Assembly (NCBI GenBank): GCA_964564545.1
Contig: CAZMBP010000036.1
Coordinates: 1-64,000 of the forward strand
Reading direction: 5' to 3'
Source of the DNA: CAJQQY01 sp964564545
GTDB taxonomy: Bacteria > Bacteroidota > Bacteroidia > Chitinophagales > Saprospiraceae
DNA: 64,000 bases
This document shows positions 37,125 through 45,913 of the stretch, one piece after another. The translations under genes and the position numbers were made by a program. The first letter of the stretch is position 1; every line of letters starts with the position of its first letter. The notes beneath the pieces were generated by a model. It saw nothing but the letters and a program-made list of their open reading frames with translations, did no database searches and was not told where the DNA came from.

Positions 37125-37304
37125 TTACATTTGTTCCACTTTGACCAAGTGGTTTACTTTGGCAACCATCCCTAAAATTTGAGGGGTAGCTTCATGTACA
37201 ACTGACCGATTCATTTTTCGAAGTCCTAATGCTTCCATTGTCGCCTTTTGACGCTTGCTACGGTCGATGACACTTCTTACTTGAGTAACTTTAATCTTTG
37301 CCAT
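37125..37304 (-). CDS. rpmD: 50S ribosomal protein L30
   Basis: A 59-residue gene between rpsE and rplO. It reads MAKIKVTQVRSVIDRSKRQK, then ATMEALGLRKMNRSVVH, and ends LVKVEQM. This is the standard L30 fold and position. Confidence 0.95.
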   Translation of the reverse strand: MAKIKVTQVRSVIDRSKRQKATMEALGLRKMNRSVVHEATPQILGMVAKVNHLVKVEQM

Positions 37305-37347
37305 TTTTATTGGTTGATTAGTTTAGTTGAAAATATATTTCAACTAA

Positions 37348-37866
37348 TTATCCATTGAATAATTTTTCCATGCTAATATTACGTGTCTTCGCAACAGTCA
37401 TTGGACTTCTTAATTTAGCCAATGCATCAATAGTTGCCTTTACAACGTTGTGTGGATTTGAAGACCCTTGAGATTTAGCCAATACGTTGTGAACTCCTGC
37501 AATCTCTAAAACTGCACGCATTGCTCCACCTGCAATTACCCCTGTACCATCAGAAGCTGGTTTGATTAAAACTTTACCAGCACCATATTTACCTTTCTGT
37601 TCGTGAGGAATGGTTCCTTTGTAAATCGGCACTTTAATCAAGTTTTTCTTGGCATCATCAACTGCTTTTGCAATAGACTCAGATACATCACGTGCTTTCC
37701 CTAATCCGTGTCCTACAGTACCTTTACCATCTCCTACAACTACAATAGCTGCGAAACTGAAAGTACGTCCACCTTTAGTAACTTTTGCTACACGGTTAAG
37801 GTTAACTAACTTTTCTTTTAATTCTGAGTCAGCAGGCTTGATTCTTTTATCGTTATTCTTTGCCAT
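37348..37866 (-). CDS. rpsE: 30S ribosomal protein S5
   Basis: A 172-residue protein with the N-terminal dsRNA-binding domain (VTKGGRTFSFAAIVVVGDGK) and the C-terminal domain (GVHNVLAKSQGSSNPHNVVK). It helps decoding fidelity. Confidence 0.98.
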   Translation of the reverse strand: MAKNNDKRIKPADSELKEKLVNLNRVAKVTKGGRTFSFAAIVVVGDGKGTVGHGLGKARDVSESIAKAVDDAKKNLIKVPIYKGTIPHEQKGKYGAGKVLIKPASDGTGVIAGGAMRAVLEIAGVHNVLAKSQGSSNPHNVVKATIDALAKLRSPMTVAKTRNISMEKLFNG

Positions 37867-37934
37867 TATATAAATGATTTTAGGTTTGGATTCTATTTAA
37901 AATCGACCACCTGTTTTTTATTTTTCTAAAAAAA

Positions 37935-38282
37935 TTAAAATGCTAGTCCAGCTTCACGAGCTCCTTCCGCTAAGGCTTTCACACGTCCGTGATATAAATA
38001 ACCACCCCTATCAAAAACTACCGAAGTAATATTATTAGAGTTTGCCTTTTCTGCTATTAATTTCCCAACAGCTTTTGCTTGCTCTACTTTTGGTCCAGTT
38101 GCACCACATTCTGTTGAAGAAGCTGCTGCAATTGTATTTCCGTTTACATCGTCAATTAATTGAGCATAGATTGCTTTGTTACTTCTGTAAACTGCTAATC
38201 TTGGTTTTTCAGCTGTACCGTTAATTTTCTTACGAATTCTTAAATGAATTCTTTTTCTACTTTGTTCTTTACTTAAAGCCAT
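37935..38282 (-). CDS. rplR: 50S ribosomal protein L18
   Basis: A 115-residue 5S rRNA binder. PRLAVYRSNKAIYAQLIDD and FDRGGYLYHGRVKALAEGAR are the conserved parts. Confidence 0.98.
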   Translation of the reverse strand: MALSKEQSRKRIHLRIRKKINGTAEKPRLAVYRSNKAIYAQLIDDVNGNTIAAASSTECGATGPKVEQAKAVGKLIAEKANSNNITSVVFDRGGYLYHGRVKALAEGAREAGLAF

Positions 38283-38362
38283 TTTGAAAATTTATTTTAT
38301 ACTCATGGTTTCTAAAAATTAGAGCAGCCATGAATCGAATTTTCTTATTAAAAATATTAAAA

Positions 38363-38917
38363 TTACTTAGCTGCAGTTTTACCTGCTTTTCTTCTAATTT
38401 CTTCACCTTTAAATCGAATACCTTTTCCTTTATAAGGTTCTGGTTTTCTAAAGGCTCTGATTTTAGCAGCAACTTGTCCAAGTAATTGCTTATCAGCACT
38501 TGATAATTTAATGGTTGGTGGTTTACCTTTCTCAGAAACAGTTTCTACTTTCACTTCATCAGGAAGTGCAAACATAACTGGGTGAGAATAACCTAAACTC
38601 ATCGTCAATAATTGACCTTGATTATCAGCACGGTATCCTACCCCTACTAATTCCATTTCTTTAGTAAAACCAGTAGAAACACCTTCCACCATGTTTGCGA
38701 TTAAAGAACGGTATAAACCATGTACAGATCTATGACGTTTTTGATCAGTTGGACGAGATACAGTTAAGGTTCCATCCTCAATTGCTACTTTCAAGTCCGG
38801 GTCAATTTGTTGCGTCAATTTCCCATTAGGTCCGCTTACGCTAACCACGTTACTGTTACTCACAGAAACTTCAACCTTTGCAGGAAGTGAAATTGGTGCT
38901 TTTCCTATTCTAGACAT
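38363..38917 (-). CDS. rplF: 50S ribosomal protein L6
   Basis: A 184-residue protein with two L6 repeats. It starts MSRIGKAPISLPAKVEV and ends EPYKGKGIRFKGEEIRRKAG, which contacts the sarcin-ricin loop. Confidence 0.98.
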   Translation of the reverse strand: MSRIGKAPISLPAKVEVSVSNSNVVSVSGPNGKLTQQIDPDLKVAIEDGTLTVSRPTDQKRHRSVHGLYRSLIANMVEGVSTGFTKEMELVGVGYRADNQGQLLTMSLGYSHPVMFALPDEVKVETVSEKGKPPTIKLSSADKQLLGQVAAKIRAFRKPEPYKGKGIRFKGEEIRRKAGKTAAK

Positions 38918-38936
38918 TACTTAAATGTTTTTTCAA

Positions 38937-39341
38937 TTAGTAAACATAACAGATTAACTCACCTCCTACATTCTCTGTCTTCGCTTTTTTATTAGTCATT
39001 ACTCCTTTAGAAGTAGAAACAATTGCGATTCCCAAGCCATTGATGATACGAGGAATTTCAGTTGCCTTTGCGTATTGACGCAAACCTGATTTACTGATTC
39101 TTCCCAACTTTCGGATGACAGGTTGCTTAGAAATAGGATCGTACTTAAGTGCGATACTAATAATACCTTGCTTACCTGCAGCATCATCAAATTTGTATTT
39201 GAGGATATATCCTTGGTCGTAGAGGATTTCAGTAATACTCTTCTTCATTCTTGAAGAAGGGATCTCTACTACCCGGTGTCCTGCTTGTTGAGCATTACGG
39301 ATACGGGTTAAGTAATCTGCTATTGGATCTGTTACAGCCAT
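38937..39341 (-). CDS. rpsH: 30S ribosomal protein S8
   Basis: A 134-residue protein. DPIADYLTRIRNAQQAGH and the C-terminal GIAIVSTSKGVMTNKKAK define the family. It binds 16S helix 21 and in E. coli represses the spc operon. Confidence 0.98.
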   Translation of the reverse strand: MAVTDPIADYLTRIRNAQQAGHRVVEIPSSRMKKSITEILYDQGYILKYKFDDAAGKQGIISIALKYDPISKQPVIRKLGRISKSGLRQYAKATEIPRIINGLGIAIVSTSKGVMTNKKAKTENVGGELICYVY

Positions 39342-39362
39342 TATATAAATTTTAAAAAATTA

Positions 39363-39632
39363 TTACCAACTAGCTTTAGTGATACCTGGGATTTTACCCT
39401 CAAGTGCCATCTTTCTAAATGTTACACGATTAATTCCAAACATACGCATATATCCTTTCGGACGACCAGTTAATTTACACCGGTTATGCAATCTTACTTT
39501 TGCACCGTTACGTGGCAATTTATCTAACTCTTCCCACTTTCCTTCTTTCTTCAATTGCGCGCGTAAATCTGCATACTTAGCTACAAGACGCTCTCTTTTT
39601 CTTTCTCTTGCTATTAATGATTTTCTAGCCAT
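39363..39632 (-). CDS. rpsN: 30S ribosomal protein S14
   Basis: An 89-residue protein starting MARKSLIARERKRERLVAKY; the ATG 24 bases earlier is not used by the family. It lacks zinc cysteines. RCKLTGRPKGYMRMFGINR is intact. Confidence 0.97.
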   Translation of the reverse strand: MARKSLIARERKRERLVAKYADLRAQLKKEGKWEELDKLPRNGAKVRLHNRCKLTGRPKGYMRMFGINRVTFRKMALEGKIPGITKASW

Positions 39633-39704
39633 TATTATTGAGATTTTTAGAGTCAAAAAAAAGACTCAAGTGAAAAACTTGATGTCTCTTTTAATCACCT
39701 ATGA

Positions 39705-40262
39705 TTAATTTCTTTGATTTTTGAAAGGCATCCCAATCATCTTCAACAATTCTAATGCTTCTGCATCAGTATTAGCTGTAGTTACGATAGTGATATCCAT
39801 TCCTGTGATCTTACTTACTTTATCCAAATCAATCTCTGGGAAAATGATTTGTTCAGTAACACCCATTGTGTAATTTCCTCTTCCGTCAAAACTTTTATCA
39901 TTGATTCCTCGGAAATCTCGTACTCGTGGTAAAGCAACAGTAATCAATCGATCTAAGAATTCATACATTTGATCGTTTCGAAGAGTTACTCTTGAACCAA
40001 TCGTCATTCCGTCTCTTAATTTAAAGTTCGAAACTGATTTTCTTGCTTTTGTTGGAACTGCTTTTTGACCAGCAATCATCGTCATTTCTGCCAATGCATT
40101 GTCAACCAACTTTTTATCTTGAGTTGCCATTCCGACACCCTGATTCAAGCATACCTTTACAATTTTAGGTACTTGCATAATCGTACTATACTGGAATTTT
40201 TCCATTAAAGCAGATACGATTTCGTTCCGATATTTTTCTTTAAGTCTTGGACTGTAGCTCAT
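39705..40262 (-). CDS. rplE: 50S ribosomal protein L5
   Basis: A 185-residue 5S rRNA binder. RDFRGINDKSFDGRGNYTMG and QIIFPEIDLDKVSKITGMDI are conserved. Its ATG overlaps the rplX stop by one base (TAATG), suggesting coupled translation. Confidence 0.98.
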   Translation of the reverse strand: MSYSPRLKEKYRNEIVSALMEKFQYSTIMQVPKIVKVCLNQGVGMATQDKKLVDNALAEMTMIAGQKAVPTKARKSVSNFKLRDGMTIGSRVTLRNDQMYEFLDRLITVALPRVRDFRGINDKSFDGRGNYTMGVTEQIIFPEIDLDKVSKITGMDITIVTTANTDAEALELLKMIGMPFKNQRN

Positions 40263-40606
40263 TACTTAATTATTTCTCCAGATTTTTTAGAATATCTTAC
40301 CAATTTACCATCTACCTCTTTTCTTCCAACCCGAGTTGCATCTCCAGTTTTTGGATCTACTAACATCAAGTTTGAAATATGAATAGGCATTGGTTTTTCC
40401 TGAATTCCTCCAGGATTATCTTGTGTAGGTTTATTATGCTTTTTAGCGATATTAACCCCATCCACAATGGCACGGTACTTTTTAGGGAAAACTTCCATTA
40501 CTTCCCGTGCTGTATTACTTTTGCTTGCTCCAGAGATAACCAATACTTTGTCACCTTTCTTAATGTGAATTTTAGGAGCGAAACGCTTTTGATTTGATTT
40601 TGCCAT
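40262..40606 (-). CDS. rplX: 50S ribosomal protein L24
   Basis: A 114-residue assembly initiator with a KOW motif (HIKKGDKVLVISGASK) and GIQEKPMPIHISNLMLVDPK. Its stop overlaps the rplE start. Confidence 0.98.
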   Translation of the reverse strand: MAKSNQKRFAPKIHIKKGDKVLVISGASKSNTAREVMEVFPKKYRAIVDGVNIAKKHNKPTQDNPGGIQEKPMPIHISNLMLVDPKTGDATRVGRKEVDGKLVRYSKKSGEIIK

Positions 40607-40628
40607 GATTGCAACTAATTTTTAAATC

Positions 40629-40994
40629 TTATAAAACCTCAGGAGCCAATGAAATGATTCTCATGTAATCCTTGTCACGTAATTCACGTGCAACAGGGCC
40701 AAAAATACGTGTACCTCTTGGCTCATCACTTGGATTCAATAAAACAACTGCATTGTCATCAAATCGAATGTAAGAACCATCTTTACGACGAATTTCTTTT
40801 TTAGTACGAACTACAACTGCTGTAGAAACAGTACCTTTTTTTACACCACCAGGAGAAGCTTCTTTAACCGTAACAACGATTTTGTCTCCAATAGATGCGT
40901 AGCGACGACCAGATCCACCCAATACTCGGATACACAAAACTTCTTTTGCACCACTATTGTCAGCCACTTTTAATCTAGACTCTTGTTGAATCAT
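40629..40994 (-). CDS. rplN: 50S ribosomal protein L14
   Basis: A 121-residue protein. MIQQESRLKVADNSGAKEVL and RGTRIFGPVARELRDKDYMR are characteristic. A 145-base gap separates it from rpsQ upstream. Confidence 0.98.
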   Translation of the reverse strand: MIQQESRLKVADNSGAKEVLCIRVLGGSGRRYASIGDKIVVTVKEASPGGVKKGTVSTAVVVRTKKEIRRKDGSYIRFDDNAVVLLNPSDEPRGTRIFGPVARELRDKDYMRIISLAPEVL

Positions 40995-41139
40995 TTTACT
41001 ATTATTTAAGTTCTACCGAATTTGACTTCAGTATTATTCTAATATTTTTGCTAAAAATTGGAAAAATGGAATAGCGGTTTTTAACAAATTCCACATTCCA
41101 TCTCTCAAGTAATTAGTTCCAACTATTTGGAACGATATA

Positions 41140-41406
41140 TTACTTAGCTCTTTCAATAACCTCAACTAATCTCCATCTCTTTTTTGCACTTAATGGACGA
41201 GATTCCATAATCTTTACAGTATCGCCGATGTTGCAATCGTTAGTCTCGTCATGCGCCATAAACTTTTTAGTTTTCTTGACAAACTTCCCATAAATAGGGT
41301 GACGTAATCGACGCTCAACTTGAACTGTTATAGTTTTATCCATTTTATTACTAGACACAACACCAATTCGTGTCTTTTTGGATGGTTTTTTTGCAATTTC
41401 AGTCAT
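41140..41406 (-). CDS. rpsQ: 30S ribosomal protein S17
   Basis: An 88-residue OB-fold protein. The start at 41406 (MTEIAKKPSKKTRIGVVSSN) lies 4 bases after the rpmC stop; the earlier ATG at 41427 would overlap rpmC. KMDKTITVQVERRLRHPIYG is conserved. Confidence 0.96.
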   Translation of the reverse strand: MTEIAKKPSKKTRIGVVSSNKMDKTITVQVERRLRHPIYGKFVKKTKKFMAHDETNDCNIGDTVKIMESRPLSAKKRWRLVEVIERAK

Positions 41407-41410
41407 GATA

Positions 41411-41665
41411 TTATTTTCTTCTTGCACGAATTTTTGATCTTTTTGCTAATTGTTCAGGAGTCATTGCTGCAACTTCTCTTCTTCTAATCTCAGTTTTCAA
41501 CCGAGCAACATCTCTTCGCAATTCTCTTAACTCTAAAGGATTATCTAATCCTCTAATCGCATGATCAAAAGTTAATTTTTGATACGCATTTTCAGTTTCT
41601 GTCAACATCTCTTTCAAGTCGTTGTCATTACTTTCTTGCAGGTCTAAATATTTCTTGGTTGCCAT
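41411..41665 (-). CDS. rpmC: 50S ribosomal protein L29
   Basis: An 84-residue helical protein near the exit tunnel. The core has LRELRRDVARLKTEIRRRE. The extra C-terminal helix (MTPEQLAKRSKIRARRK) makes it longer than E. coli L29 (63). Confidence 0.96.
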   Translation of the reverse strand: MATKKYLDLQESNDNDLKEMLTETENAYQKLTFDHAIRGLDNPLELRELRRDVARLKTEIRRREVAAMTPEQLAKRSKIRARRK

Positions 41666-41692
41666 TATCGAGCAATTTTTTTTTATTAAGAT

Positions 41693-42112
41693 TTATCCAA
41701 CGTAATCTCTACGCTTGACTATTTTCGTCATTACAGGTAACTTCTGAGCTGCTAATCTTAATGCCTCATTAGCTGTCTCTTCAGTCACTCCATCTAATTC
41801 GAACATAATTCGTCCAGGTTGAACCTGTGCTATATAATGGTCTAACGCTCCTTTCCCCTTACCCATCCTTACCTCAGCAGGTTTTGACGTAATTGGTTTG
41901 TCTGGAAAAATACGAATCCATACATTCCCCTCTCTTTTCATATGACGAGTCATCGCGATACGAGCAGATTCTATTTGACGACTGGTAATACGACCAGCAT
42001 CAAGTGACTTCAAACCAAAAGTTCCGAAAGAAATAGTACTACCTCTATAAGCTAGTCCTTTATTTCTACCCTTCTGTTGCTTTCGATATTTTGTTCTTTT
42101 CGGTTGTAACAT
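41693..42112 (-). CDS. rplP: 50S ribosomal protein L16
   Basis: A 139-residue protein. MLQPKRTKYRKQQKGRNKGL and VRMGKGKGALDHYIAQVQPG are conserved. A 222-base gap with a -7-like element and an AT palindrome separates it from rpsC. Confidence 0.98.
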   Translation of the reverse strand: MLQPKRTKYRKQQKGRNKGLAYRGSTISFGTFGLKSLDAGRITSRQIESARIAMTRHMKREGNVWIRIFPDKPITSKPAEVRMGKGKGALDHYIAQVQPGRIMFELDGVTEETANEALRLAAQKLPVMTKIVKRRDYVG

Positions 42113-42204
42113 TGTGAATACATTTTTTTGCTAAAACCACCACAAAACGTGGCTAAATGGTCTATAAAATCTGACAATTTGATACCGCTTCCTGAAAAGC
42201 TGTG

Positions 42205-42212
42205 CAAAGGTA
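42205..42212 (-). promoter_or_regulatory. Putative internal promoter upstream of rplP
   Basis: The minus strand reads TACCTTTG, followed by CAC as at the rpsL and rpmI promoters. No TTTG lies 19 bases upstream. It sits in an unusual 222-base gap inside the super-operon, so a second start for rplP onward is plausible. Confidence 0.5.
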
Positions 42213-42255
42213 CAAGATTTTTTCTTTTTTCCTATTAAAAGGGATGTGAAATTTA

Positions 42256-42277
42256 GATATTTTTTTAAAAAAATATC
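42256..42277. repeat. 22-bp perfect AT palindrome in the rpsC-rplP gap
   Basis: GATA-T7-A7-TATC is a perfect palindrome. A close relative occurs at about 52528-52547, upstream of the prenyl synthase. Confidence 0.7.
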
Positions 42278-42334
42278 TTTTTTATGAAACCTTTAGAAAA
42301 CCAAATCAAAAACCTGGCTTTCTAAAGTAGAATT

Positions 42335-43105
42335 TTATCTTTTATCATTACCTCTTCCTCGGCCTCCACCTCTTCGGTCTCCACCTCTGCCTCGACCACC
42401 ACGGCCTCTTCGATCACCACCTCGACCGCCTCGGCCTCCTTTCTCATTGCTTGCTCCAGCATTTGGAGATAAGTCTGGTTTTCCAAGGATCTCTCCTTTA
42501 CAAATCCATACTTTTACACCAATTTTACCATAAACGGTCAAAGCTTCTTTCAAAGAGTAATCGATATCAGCTCGGAAGGTATGTAAAGGAGTTCTTCCTT
42601 GCTTGAACTCTTCTGATCGTGCCATCTCTGCTCCATTCAATCTTCCTGACACTCTAATTTTAATACCTTGTGCTCCTCCTCGCATTGCTGCTTGGATAGA
42701 CATTTTAGATGCCCTTCTATAATTTATCCGAGCTTCTAACTGTTTAGCAATACTTTCAGCAACAACAGCAGCACTAGTTTCAGGTCGACGAATTTCGATA
42801 ATGTTGATTTGAACATCCTTAGATGTTAATTTTTTCAACTCTTCTCTTACTCGATCAACTTCTTGACCACCTTTTCCGATTACGATACCAGGACGTGATG
42901 TGTGAATTGTTACACTAATTCGTTTTAGAGATCGCTCGATAACGATTTTAGCGATTCCACCTTTTCTGATACGTGCGTTAAGGTAGTTTCTGATTTTTTC
43001 ATCTTCTACTACTTTGTCACCAAAGTTCTTTCCACCATACCAGCTTGACTCCCATCCTTTGATGATTCCTAAACGATTACCTATTGGATTTGTCTTTTGA
43101 CCCAT
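42335..43105 (-). CDS. rpsC: 30S ribosomal protein S3 with RGG-type tail
   Basis: The first 220 residues are a normal S3: GQKTNPIGNRLGIIKGWESS, the KH domain with GIVIGKGGQEVDRVREEL, and the S3_C domain ending VYGKIGVKVWICKGEILGK. The last 35 residues are almost only Gly, Arg and Asp (GGRGGRGGDRRGRGGRGRGG). The DNA there is far more GC-rich than its surroundings. S3 lies at the mRNA entry, so the tail may touch mRNA. Confidence 0.97.
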   Translation of the reverse strand: MGQKTNPIGNRLGIIKGWESSWYGGKNFGDKVVEDEKIRNYLNARIRKGGIAKIVIERSLKRISVTIHTSRPGIVIGKGGQEVDRVREELKKLTSKDVQINIIEIRRPETSAAVVAESIAKQLEARINYRRASKMSIQAAMRGGAQGIKIRVSGRLNGAEMARSEEFKQGRTPLHTFRADIDYSLKEALTVYGKIGVKVWICKGEILGKPDLSPNAGASNEKGGRGGRGGDRRGRGGRGRGGDRRGGGRGRGNDKR

Positions 43106-43167
43106 ATTTAGAAATTAGTGATGAAGGAGGAATGAAGTTCATTCTCATCATTCATCGTTTAAAAATT

Positions 43168-43569
43168 TTATTCTTCTTCGTCGTTAGCCGTAGTGCTTGC
43201 AGCTTCTTGATCTTTAGCTGTAGGAATACGGTTTTCAACAATAATTGTAACGTGGTTTGTTCTTTTTCGAATTCTGTGAGCTCGTCCATGAGGAGCTGGT
43301 CGAAATCTTTTTAACATGGTTCCACCGTCAACGAATGCTGTTTTGATAAACAAGTTGTGGTCATCTGCATCTGCAGCACCATCATGTTTGTTCTCCCAGT
43401 TAGAGATAGCCGACACGACTACTTTTTCCAACCAAGTTGCAGCTTCTTTTTTAGTGAACTTTAAAATATTTAAAGCCTCTTCCACATTTTTACCACGAAT
43501 GTTATCCACTACTAATCGCATTTTACGAGGAGACATTGGACAATTTTTAAGTTTAGCTACTGCTTCCAT
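43168..43569 (-). CDS. rplV: 50S ribosomal protein L22
   Basis: A 133-residue tunnel protein starting MEAVAKLKNCPMSPRKMRLV. An in-frame ATG at 43623 would add 18 residues translated from a GAATTTT word repeat, which is not credible. The loop GGTMLKRFRPAPHGRAHRIR is intact, and the tail is Glu-rich. Confidence 0.96.
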   Translation of the reverse strand: MEAVAKLKNCPMSPRKMRLVVDNIRGKNVEEALNILKFTKKEAATWLEKVVVSAISNWENKHDGAADADDHNLFIKTAFVDGGTMLKRFRPAPHGRAHRIRKRTNHVTIIVENRIPTAKDQEAASTTANDEEE

Positions 43570-43579
43570 TATTATAATG

Positions 43580-43640
43580 ATTTTGAATTTTGAATTTTGA
43601 ATTTTGAATATTTCAAAATTCACTATTCACATTCAGAATT
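43580..43640. repeat. GAATTTT tandem and hairpin between rpsS and rplV
   Basis: About four tandem GAATTTT words end in a 10-bp stem, GAATTTTGAA (43599-43608) with TTCAAAATTC (43612-43621). Confidence 0.75.
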
Positions 43641-43648
43641 AAAAATGC

Positions 43649-43918
43649 TTATTTTTTCTTATTCCCAGCGTGACCACGGAAGTTACGCGTTGGAGAAAAT
43701 TCACCTAATTTATGACCTACCATATTTTCTGTAACAAAAACAGGAACAAAAGTTTTCCCATTATGCACAGCGATGGTTTCACCTACCATAGTAGGGATAA
43801 TCATAGAAGAGCGTGACCATGTTTTGATAACAGTCTTCTTTTTGGTTTCCTTTGCTTTCGCTAATTTGACCAAAAGTTTGTGAAAAACGTATGGTCCTTT
43901 TCTAAGTGATCTAGCCAT
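43649..43918 (-). CDS. rpsS: 30S ribosomal protein S19
   Basis: An 89-residue protein starting MARSLRKGPYVFHKLLVKLA; an upstream ATG at 43963 is out of line with the family. SMIIPTMVGETIAVHNGK and KLGEFSPTRNFRGHAG are conserved. Confidence 0.97.
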   Translation of the reverse strand: MARSLRKGPYVFHKLLVKLAKAKETKKKTVIKTWSRSSMIIPTMVGETIAVHNGKTFVPVFVTENMVGHKLGEFSPTRNFRGHAGNKKK

Positions 43919-43988
43919 TTTGATTATGGTTAATTTTAATCGTAAAAAACTGATAGTCAGCAATTTATCAATTAAGAATATTTAATTA

Positions 43989-44816
43989 TTATTTACTTTT
44001 TCTCTTAGAGATAATTAATTTCTCAGAGTGTTTCTTTCTATTTCTAGTTTTTTGACCTTTAGCCATTACACCAGTTCTAGATCGTGGATGTCCACCTGAA
44101 GATTTACCTTCACCACCACCCATTGGGTGATCAACTGGATTCATCGCAACCCCTCTAACTCGTGGTCTTCTTCCTAACCATCTCTTCCGTCCAGCTTTTC
44201 CTAAAACTTGAAGACCATGATCTGGATTTGAAGTTACTCCCATCGTTGCTCTACAAGTCAATAAGATTCTTCGAACTTCACCTGATGGCAATTTGATGAT
44301 CGCGTATTTTCCTTCTCTACTTGAAAGAGTAGCATAAGTTCCAGCACTTCTTGCGATAGCGGCACCTTTACCAGGTTGCATTTCAATTGCATGAATAGTT
44401 GAACCTAAAGGAATTTCACTTAATAAAAGTGTGTTCCCAACATCAGGAGTCGCACCTTTACCAGATTTAATTTCAGCACCTACTTGCAATCCATTTGGAG
44501 CAATGATGTATCTTTTTTCTCCATCTTGGTATTCTACCAAAGCAATGAAAGCCGTTCTATTCGGATCGTACTCGATAGTTTTAACCGTTGCAGACATGTC
44601 ATCTTTATTTCTTTTGAAATCGATAACACGGTAACGACGTTTGTGTCCACCACCTCTGTTCCGCATGGTCATTTTACCTGAACTGTTCCGTCCACCTGTT
44701 TTTTTCAAAGAAGTGGTCAAACTTTTCTCAGGTTTATCTGTCGTTAAGATAGAGTAATCATTACCTACACGGTGACGAAGACCTGGAGTAATTGGATTAT
44801 ATTTTTTAACTGGCAT
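43989..44816 (-). CDS. rplB: 50S ribosomal protein L2
   Basis: A 275-residue peptidyl-transferase-centre protein. GRNSSGKMTMRNRGGGHKRR and the catalytic-loop region RGVAMNPVDHPMGGGEGKSS are complete. Confidence 0.98.
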   Translation of the reverse strand: MPVKKYNPITPGLRHRVGNDYSILTTDKPEKSLTTSLKKTGGRNSSGKMTMRNRGGGHKRRYRVIDFKRNKDDMSATVKTIEYDPNRTAFIALVEYQDGEKRYIIAPNGLQVGAEIKSGKGATPDVGNTLLLSEIPLGSTIHAIEMQPGKGAAIARSAGTYATLSSREGKYAIIKLPSGEVRRILLTCRATMGVTSNPDHGLQVLGKAGRKRWLGRRPRVRGVAMNPVDHPMGGGEGKSSGGHPRSRTGVMAKGQKTRNRKKHSEKLIISKRKSK

Positions 44817-44865
44817 CTTCTAAAAAGTTTTTATTGTTGGTTATTTGATTAAATCAAATAACTAA

Positions 44866-45162
44866 TTATATATCTCCAAAGAAATCAATGTTCTCTCCTT
44901 CTGAAAGGGTAATGATTGCTTTTTTGTAACCTGAAACGGCACCTTTAACAACCCCAGAACGTGTATTTCTAGATTTAGATTTTTTAGGCATATTAATCGT
45001 GTTGACAGAATCAACTGATACGTTGAATTGCTTCTCAACAGCCTTTCTGATTTCAACTTTATTCGCAGTTTTTGCAACAATAAAGCTGTACTGACCCATA
45101 TTCTCAGATAAAGTCTCTGCTTTCTCTGTAATAATTGGTTTGATAATAATGTTCTTTGCCAT
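44866..45162 (-). CDS. rplW: 50S ribosomal protein L23
   Basis: A 98-residue exit-tunnel protein. IIKPIITEKAETLSENMGQY and ANKVEIRKAVEKQFNVSVDS are characteristic. The overlapping open frame 44862-45191 is a shadow. Confidence 0.97.
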   Translation of the reverse strand: MAKNIIIKPIITEKAETLSENMGQYSFIVAKTANKVEIRKAVEKQFNVSVDSVNTINMPKKSKSRNTRSGVVKGAVSGYKKAIITLSEGENIDFFGDI

Positions 45163-45224
45163 TTTCGAATATTGTTATTCGTTGTTGTCATCTGTTTTGG
45201 AAAAACAGGTTAACAATCAACTAA

Positions 45225-45854
45225 TTAATTTGCAAAAGTTGCTTTAATCTTTTCAATAGCTCCTTCAGAAATAACTAAAGTACCTGAATTCATCACATCA
45301 TATGTGCTCAAATCTTGTGCACGCATCACTTTAGTTTTTTGAATATTTCTACTAGATAAGTAAACATTTGGGTTGTCGTCAGCAATTACAAAAACTGATT
45401 TCTTGCCTGCTAAATCTAACCCGTTTAAAACACCAGTAAAGTTTTTCGTTTTTGGAGCATCCCAGTTCATATCTTCGATAACGATGATAGATCCTGCTTG
45501 AGCTTTAGCAGTAAAAGCAGATTTACGAGCTAAACGAGCTACTTTTTTATTCAATTTGATTCCATATGTTCTTGGTCTAGGTCCAAAAATTCGACCTCCA
45601 CCTCTGAAAATAGGAGATTTGATATCACCAGCACGAGCTGTACCAGTTCCTTTCTGACGCTTGATTTTTTTAGTAGAACCTGCAACTGCATTTCTTTCTT
45701 TTGCAGAGTGAGTTCCTTGACGTTGATTAGCCAAATATGATTTAACTGCAAGATAAACTGCATGTTCGTTTGGCTCGATACCGAAAATATCGTCTGGTAA
45801 ATCTACTGATCTACCGCAATCTTTGCCATCTATACTTTTTACATCTAATTTCAT
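45225..45854 (-). CDS. rplD: 50S ribosomal protein L4
   Basis: A 209-residue protein. The tunnel loop is KRQKGTGTARAGDIKSPIFR, followed by GGGRIFGPRPRTY. In E. coli L4 represses the S10 operon. Confidence 0.98.
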   Translation of the reverse strand: MKLDVKSIDGKDCGRSVDLPDDIFGIEPNEHAVYLAVKSYLANQRQGTHSAKERNAVAGSTKKIKRQKGTGTARAGDIKSPIFRGGGRIFGPRPRTYGIKLNKKVARLARKSAFTAKAQAGSIIVIEDMNWDAPKTKNFTGVLNGLDLAGKKSVFVIADDNPNVYLSSRNIQKTKVMRAQDLSTYDVMNSGTLVISEGAIEKIKATFAN

Positions 45855-45913
45855 GATGTGATGTTTTTATCTTTTTACAAGTTTAATACTTCGCAATAAT
45901 GATTATTGAAAAT

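Noticed and set aside
43570..43623. 18-residue N-terminal extension of L22
   Set aside because: It is the translation of a GAATTTT tandem repeat; L22 starts at MEAVAKLK.
44862..45191. Alternative 109-codon frame over rplW
   Set aside because: It is a frame-shifted shadow of the clear L23 gene.
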